From contig NZ_CP147518.1 in NCBI RefSeq assembly GCF_037201965.1, forward strand, positions 5,883,001-5,947,000: 64,000 nt of DNA, in the 5' to 3' direction. The notes below the pieces were generated by a model that was given only the letters and a program-made list of their open reading frames with translations, was not told the origin of the DNA and did not search any database. Both the position numbers and the translations under genes were made by a program. This stretch comes from Spirosoma sp. SC4-14. Lineage in GTDB: Bacteria; Bacteroidota; Bacteroidia; Cytophagales; Spirosomataceae. This document shows positions 60,556-64,000 of this stretch, in pieces; within the stretch, counting starts at the first letter, position 1; each line of letters begins with the position of its first letter.

Positions 60556-61317
60556 ATGCCCACTGTTTCGATCATTACGATAACGTACAATGCCGAACGT
60601 TTTCTGGAACGTACGATCAAAAGTATTGTTACACAGCAGGCTACAGACTATGAATACATTGTTGTTGATGGTGCATCGACTGATGGGACGCTGGCCATCA
60701 TTAAGCGCTATGAGAAGCATATAACGCACTGGATTTCGGAAGCCGACAGCGGTCTTTACGATGCCATGAACAAGGGGTTGCACCGGGCCACGGGCGACTA
60801 TGTCTGGTTTATGAATGCTGGCGACGAACTGTTTGACTCCAATACCCTGCCTGATCTCCTCCAGAAAATCGACGCAAGCCATGCCGATGTCTACTACAGC
60901 GATGCGTTGTTCGTACGCGACAACGGTCCCGACCGACCTGCCACACCGCTGGGCTTACGGAGTCAGGTAACCCCCCACACCCTACCGCATACGCTTACCT
61001 GGCAGGATATGAAACTTGGCATGAAAGTATGCCATCAGGCCTTTGTAGCCAGGCGGGCCATTGCACCCGACTACCCGACCAATAACCTGAGTGCCGATCT
61101 CGACTGGGAAATTCGGTGTCTGAAAGCCGCACAAAACATAGAGTTCGTACCGTTTGTGCTGTGCAAATACTTAATGGGAGGCTTATCGGTTCAGCAACAT
61201 CGCCGTTCGCTGATCGATCGGTTCAACATACTTGGCAAACACTTTGGCATGTTACCCACATTACTAAATCACGGACAAATTGTATGGAGAGCACTGAAAA
61301 GAGTTCAGAAACAGTAA
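60556..61317 (+). CDS. Glycosyltransferase family 2 (GT-A)
   Basis: About 253 residues from ATG 60556 (MPTVSIITITYNAERFLERT); the longer frame only adds translated repeat. Donor-binding motifs are YIVVDGASTDGTLAIIKRY and SEADSGLYDAMNKGLHRATG, with MNAGDE as the DxD-equivalent. It resembles WcaE/colanic-type transferases. It is the last gene of the glycan cluster, with FkbM and GT4 genes immediately upstream. Confidence 0.87.
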   Translation: MPTVSIITITYNAERFLERTIKSIVTQQATDYEYIVVDGASTDGTLAIIKRYEKHITHWISEADSGLYDAMNKGLHRATGDYVWFMNAGDELFDSNTLPDLLQKIDASHADVYYSDALFVRDNGPDRPATPLGLRSQVTPHTLPHTLTWQDMKLGMKVCHQAFVARRAIAPDYPTNNLSADLDWEIRCLKAAQNIEFVPFVLCKYLMGGLSVQQHRRSLIDRFNILGKHFGMLPTLLNHGQIVWRALKRVQKQ

Positions 61318-61433
61318 CTTTTGTCTGGTGCACGAATCGGTCTGTAGCGCCTTTGTTGGGCCGCTTTTATGAAATTTACATGAAACAAAGGGGATAATTG
61401 CCAGAATGATGCCTTTAGATTGTGAAATGCGGA

Positions 61434-61441
61434 TAAATTTG
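61434..61441 (+). promoter_or_regulatory. -7 box TAAATTTG upstream of pfkA
   Basis: It fits TAnnTTTG, about 63 bases before the ATG at 61505. The upstream element is imperfect (TTTA at 61414, 16 bases away). Confidence 0.45.
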
Positions 61442-61504
61442 CAGGGTTTTTGAGCGAACAACCCAACTTCTTGTCCTTTTCCTGTTAAAAAATAGACCTG
61501 ATCT

Positions 61505-62479
61505 ATGAAAAGAATTGCTGTTTTTACCTCGGGTGGTGATGCACCGGGTATGAACGCCTGCATCCGGGCCGTTGTTCGGGGGGCTGTCTATCACGGACTC
61601 GAAGTGTTTGGTATCCGCCGGGGATACAGCGGGATGATAAATGGCGATATCTTTCAGATGTCCTCCTACTCGGTGAGCAATATTGTTCAGCGTGGAGGAA
61701 CTATTCTGAAGTCGGCCCGTAGTAAAGAATTTATGACGCCCGAAGGCCGCGCCAAAGCGTTCGAGCAATTGCAGAAGTTTGGTATCGAAGGATTGGTTGC
61801 TATTGGTGGTAATGGTACGTTTACGGGTGCCACCATCTTCCATGACGAATACGGTATTCCGACCGTTGGTGCACCCGGCACAATCGATAACGACCTCTAC
61901 GGTACCGATCATACCATTGGTTTTGATACGGCTGTTAACACGGCTCTCGAAGCAATCGACAAAATTCGTGATACTGCCGACTCGCACGACCGTATTTTCC
62001 TGATTGAAGTAATGGGTCGCGATTCAGGCTACATCGCCATTCAGTCGGGCATTGCGGGAGGGGCCGAGCTAGTGATGGTTCCCGAAGTGCTAACGCCCAT
62101 TTCGGAAGTTGTTGAAACCCTTAAATCGGGCTGGAGCCGTCAGAAATCGTCGTCCATTGTTGTCATTGCGGAAGGCGAAGAAGCCGGTATTGCTACTGAA
62201 ATTGCGGCCAAAATTCGTCAGCAGGTCGAATCTAATATCGACATGCGGGTTACAACGCTGGGCCATATTCAGCGGGGTGGTATTCCAACTGCCTACGATC
62301 GGATTCTGGCTAGTCGACTGGGACTTGGCGCATTGGAAGGCCTAATGAATGGCGAGAAAAACGTAATGGCTGGTATTGTCAACAACGAACTGGTATACAC
62401 GCCCTTCCGCGACACAATCCGCTTGCCTAAGCCAATCAATGAAGATTTGCTCCGAATGGTGAAGATTCTGAGCGTGTAG
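61505..62479 (+). CDS. pfkA: 6-phosphofructokinase (PfkA)
   Basis: 324 residues. ATP site RIAVFTSGGDAPGMNACIRA; catalytic GTIDNDLYGTDHTIGFDTA; substrate motifs EVMGRDSGYIAIQSG and TTLGHIQRGGIPTAYDR. The second nucleotide/Mg loop reads AIGGNGTFTGA, where E. coli PfkA has GGDGS: Asp103 is replaced by Asn, while the following Gly typical of ATP-users is kept. So it is probably an ATP enzyme with a modified metal loop. It is monocistronic and catalyses the committed step of glycolysis. Confidence 0.93.
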   Translation: MKRIAVFTSGGDAPGMNACIRAVVRGAVYHGLEVFGIRRGYSGMINGDIFQMSSYSVSNIVQRGGTILKSARSKEFMTPEGRAKAFEQLQKFGIEGLVAIGGNGTFTGATIFHDEYGIPTVGAPGTIDNDLYGTDHTIGFDTAVNTALEAIDKIRDTADSHDRIFLIEVMGRDSGYIAIQSGIAGGAELVMVPEVLTPISEVVETLKSGWSRQKSSSIVVIAEGEEAGIATEIAAKIRQQVESNIDMRVTTLGHIQRGGIPTAYDRILASRLGLGALEGLMNGEKNVMAGIVNNELVYTPFRDTIRLPKPINEDLLRMVKILSV

Positions 62480-62482
62480 ACT

Positions 62483-62550
62483 ACTAGACCTGGACATTGG
62501 ACATTGGATGCTGAATATTGGTATCTAATGTCTAATATCCACAATCTAAC
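62483..62550. repeat. Low-complexity ATTGGACATTGG / TCTAATGTC inverted repeat
   Basis: GGACATTGGACATTGGATG is loosely complementary to TCTAATGTCTAATATCC nearby. It lies between convergent genes and probably acts as a terminator-like repeat. Confidence 0.4.
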
Positions 62551-62563
62551 CTCCACTCATTGT

Positions 62564-63343
62564 TTAGAGATAGCCAACGATTTTATACATGATGTAGCCA
62601 ACCAACTCCTTCATTAAATAGTAGGATCTGGCAAGGCTATCTTCATTCGGGAATAGCCATTCGGTAGGCATAAACGATCGACGGCTACTAACAAACGCAC
62701 CGGGAAACGGAAGAACAGAAACGCCTTCTTTCTGAAAACAGGCAACGGCCCGACGCATGTGTGAGGCCGATGTTACCAGAATATACTGGCTGGCAGGAAA
62801 ATACCTGTGGAGCATAGCCGCCGAAAAAACTGCGTTTTCGTGAGTATTTCGGGATTTATTTTCGAGTACGATATCGTTCGGCCGAACCCCCGCCATTATT
62901 AAAAATTTTGCGGCCATGTGTCCTTCATCGTTGACGCTTTTTCTCTGGAAAGGTAAATCGCCAGCGCCACCACTAATCAGTATTTTCTGAACCGCTCCTC
63001 GTTTGTATAAATAAAGTGCCTGGCCCGCCCGGTCGGCTTCGCGGCTTAGCAAAACCCGATCATCTGGGGTTTCTTTCATCCCATTAATAATACCTCCTGT
63101 AAGCACCACCGCCACTTTTTTTGTCGAATCGGTCGGAATTTGCGTTGGCGGATACTCCCACCATAATTCCAGCTCGTTGACCAGAAATGAGTTGCCAAAC
63201 ACATACAATAAGGCAAGAGTCACACCAACCAGTCGTTGTCGGAGAACGGCGTTTTTTGTAAAAAAAGCCAGCAGTAAACCGGCAAAAAGCCAGCAAGCTG
63301 GCGTTAGCAAATAATAAAGTGTTTTAGAAAAGAAATAAAACAT
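62564..63343 (-). CDS. YdcF-family (DUF218) envelope protein
   Basis: 259 residues. Two N-terminal membrane helices (FFSKTLYYLLTPACWLFAGL and LVGVTLALLYVFGNSFLVN) are followed by a DUF218 domain: VAVVLTGGIINGMKE, KILISGGAGDLPFQRK, VLENKSRNTHENAVFSAAML and ILVTSASHMRRAVACF. E. coli relatives (SanA, ElyC/YcbC) act in envelope and peptidoglycan-lipid homeostasis; the exact activity is unknown. The gene stands alone and is divergent from the partial gene at the window end. Confidence 0.87.
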   Translation of the reverse strand: MFYFFSKTLYYLLTPACWLFAGLLLAFFTKNAVLRQRLVGVTLALLYVFGNSFLVNELELWWEYPPTQIPTDSTKKVAVVLTGGIINGMKETPDDRVLLSREADRAGQALYLYKRGAVQKILISGGAGDLPFQRKSVNDEGHMAAKFLIMAGVRPNDIVLENKSRNTHENAVFSAAMLHRYFPASQYILVTSASHMRRAVACFQKEGVSVLPFPGAFVSSRRSFMPTEWLFPNEDSLARSYYLMKELVGYIMYKIVGYL

Positions 63344-63400
63344 AGACTAGAGTAAGCGTGGCAGGCGTTTTGTAGAAGATAAATCTTACACGAAATGATG

Positions 63401-63408
63401 TAAATTTG
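63401..63408 (+). promoter_or_regulatory. -7 box TAAATTTG upstream of the DUF4369 gene
   Basis: It matches TAnnTTTG, 35 bases before ATG 63444. No good -33 element at standard spacing. Confidence 0.45.
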
Positions 63409-63443
63409 TCTCTATTCCGCTGCGAAGATACACATCCGCCTGT

Positions 63444-64000
63444 ATGAAAAACCTGTTTCTCACCGTCCTGTCTGGCTTATTTCTGACAACCAGCTCACTG
63501 GCCCAATCATCTACATCATCCAATCAACCCGAAGGCTTTAAAATAACGGGGCAAATCAAAGGGGTTAACGATACGACCTGCGTATTGGCGCACTATTTTG
63601 GGGCAACTCAATATATTCCTAAAGACACGGCTCGTGTTGATGCCAATGGAAACATGGTTTTTGAAGGAAAAAAAAGTCTGCCCGAGGGTTTGTATATGGT
63701 CGTTGCCCCAAAAAACCGTTACATCCAGTTTTTGATGACCAGCGACCAGGACTTCTCGTTCCAGACCGATACAACAAACGTCATCAAGAGTATGAAAGTG
63801 ACAGGATCGAAAGAGAACGAGCTTTTCTACGCCTACCAGCAAGGGCTTGCCAATTTCTACGATGAATCGAAAGCCCTTGACACCGAGCGAAAATTACGAA
63901 ACGATGCTACAACAGCCGCCATGGTCAATCAGAAAATGAGCGACTTGCAAAAAAGAGCGCAGGCCTTTCGCGATCAGTTTTTTAAGGAAAACAACGGCAC
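63444..64000 (+). CDS. Secreted DUF4369-domain protein, partial (probable thioredoxin-family lipoprotein or TlpA-like)
   Basis: The first 185 residues are visible. Signal peptide MKNLFLTVLSGLFLTTSSLAQ; then a DUF4369 beta domain (FKITGQIKGVNDTTCVLAHY, KDTARVDANGNMVFEGKK, LPEGLYMVVAPKNRYIQFLM) and a helical linker. In Bacteroidota such N-terminal regions usually precede a thioredoxin/TlpA domain, which would lie outside the window, so that part is inference. Confidence 0.8.
   Translation, partial: MKNLFLTVLSGLFLTTSSLAQSSTSSNQPEGFKITGQIKGVNDTTCVLAHYFGATQYIPKDTARVDANGNMVFEGKKSLPEGLYMVVAPKNRYIQFLMTSDQDFSFQTDTTNVIKSMKVTGSKENELFYAYQQGLANFYDESKALDTERKLRNDATTAAMVNQKMSDLQKRAQAFRDQFFKENNG

Noticed and set aside
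1..64000. CRISPR arrays, tRNA or rRNA genes, transposases, prophage genes
   Set aside because: No regularly spaced direct repeats, cloverleaf-like segments, rRNA motifs or DDE/integrase proteins were recognised on either strand; a tRNAscan/CRISPR search would settle it.

Overview
The window looks like chromosomal DNA of a Cytophagales bacterium (phylum Bacteroidota), most like Spirosoma or a close relative. This is inferred from the FecA-like TonB receptor, FAS1 and DUF4369 proteins, promoters of the Bacteroidota type (TTTG, about 20 bases, TAnnTTTG), little Shine-Dalgarno signal, and roughly 50% GC in most genes. No rRNA, tRNA, CRISPR array or transposase was seen.

Layout. 1-2150 (minus strand): a signalling operon of a 71-residue protein, a seven-helix membrane protein, a histidine kinase and a response regulator cut by the window edge. 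2.4-14.4 kb: housekeeping and secreted catabolic genes. These are a FAS1 protein, methionine synthase MetH under a SAM-I riboswitch (and carrying an in-frame DUF559 nuclease-like insertion), a Ppx/GppA phosphatase, a nitronate-monooxygenase-like flavoprotein, a secreted adenosine deaminase, an MlrC-like M81 protein and an amidohydrolase. 14.6-24.8 kb: an outer-membrane block with a TonB-dependent receptor, three beta-barrel proteins and two vanadium-haloperoxidase/PAP2 paralogues, the second of which has lost the vanadate-pocket residues.

24.9-31.2 kb (minus strand) is the most interesting part: an apparently undescribed RiPP locus. An APH-type kinase, a HopA1-family protein and a LanC cyclase form the enzyme set of class V lanthipeptide synthetases. 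They follow a 250-residue candidate precursor whose C-terminal part has eleven Cys, mostly in a five-residue repeat with Ser/Thr next to each Cys. Upstream are a subtilisin-like protease without signal peptide and a lipoprotein resembling that protease's prodomain. A strong hairpin separates the precursor from the enzyme genes. No transporter was found.

31.4-44 kb: GlgE, M28 and M16 peptidases, a GT9 glycosyltransferase, a lipoprotein, a PAS histidine kinase, several small genes and a GNAT/FemAB-like protein. 44.2-61.3 kb is a surface-glycan locus. A tight operon behind a consensus promoter makes a CMP-legionaminic-acid-type sugar (LegB, LegC, ATP-grasp, HAD, NeuB/LegI, NeuC/LegG, PtmE-like, NeuA/LegF), followed by a flippase, two FkbM methyltransferases and two glycosyltransferases. 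Interrupting it at 54.07-58.04 kb is a clearly AT-richer Hen1-Pnkp RNA-repair cassette, probably acquired by transfer. 61.4-64 kb: phosphofructokinase, a YdcF-like protein and the start of a DUF4369 protein.

Many genes end in long perfect or near-perfect inverted repeats; several look like members of dispersed intergenic repeat families rather than simple terminators.
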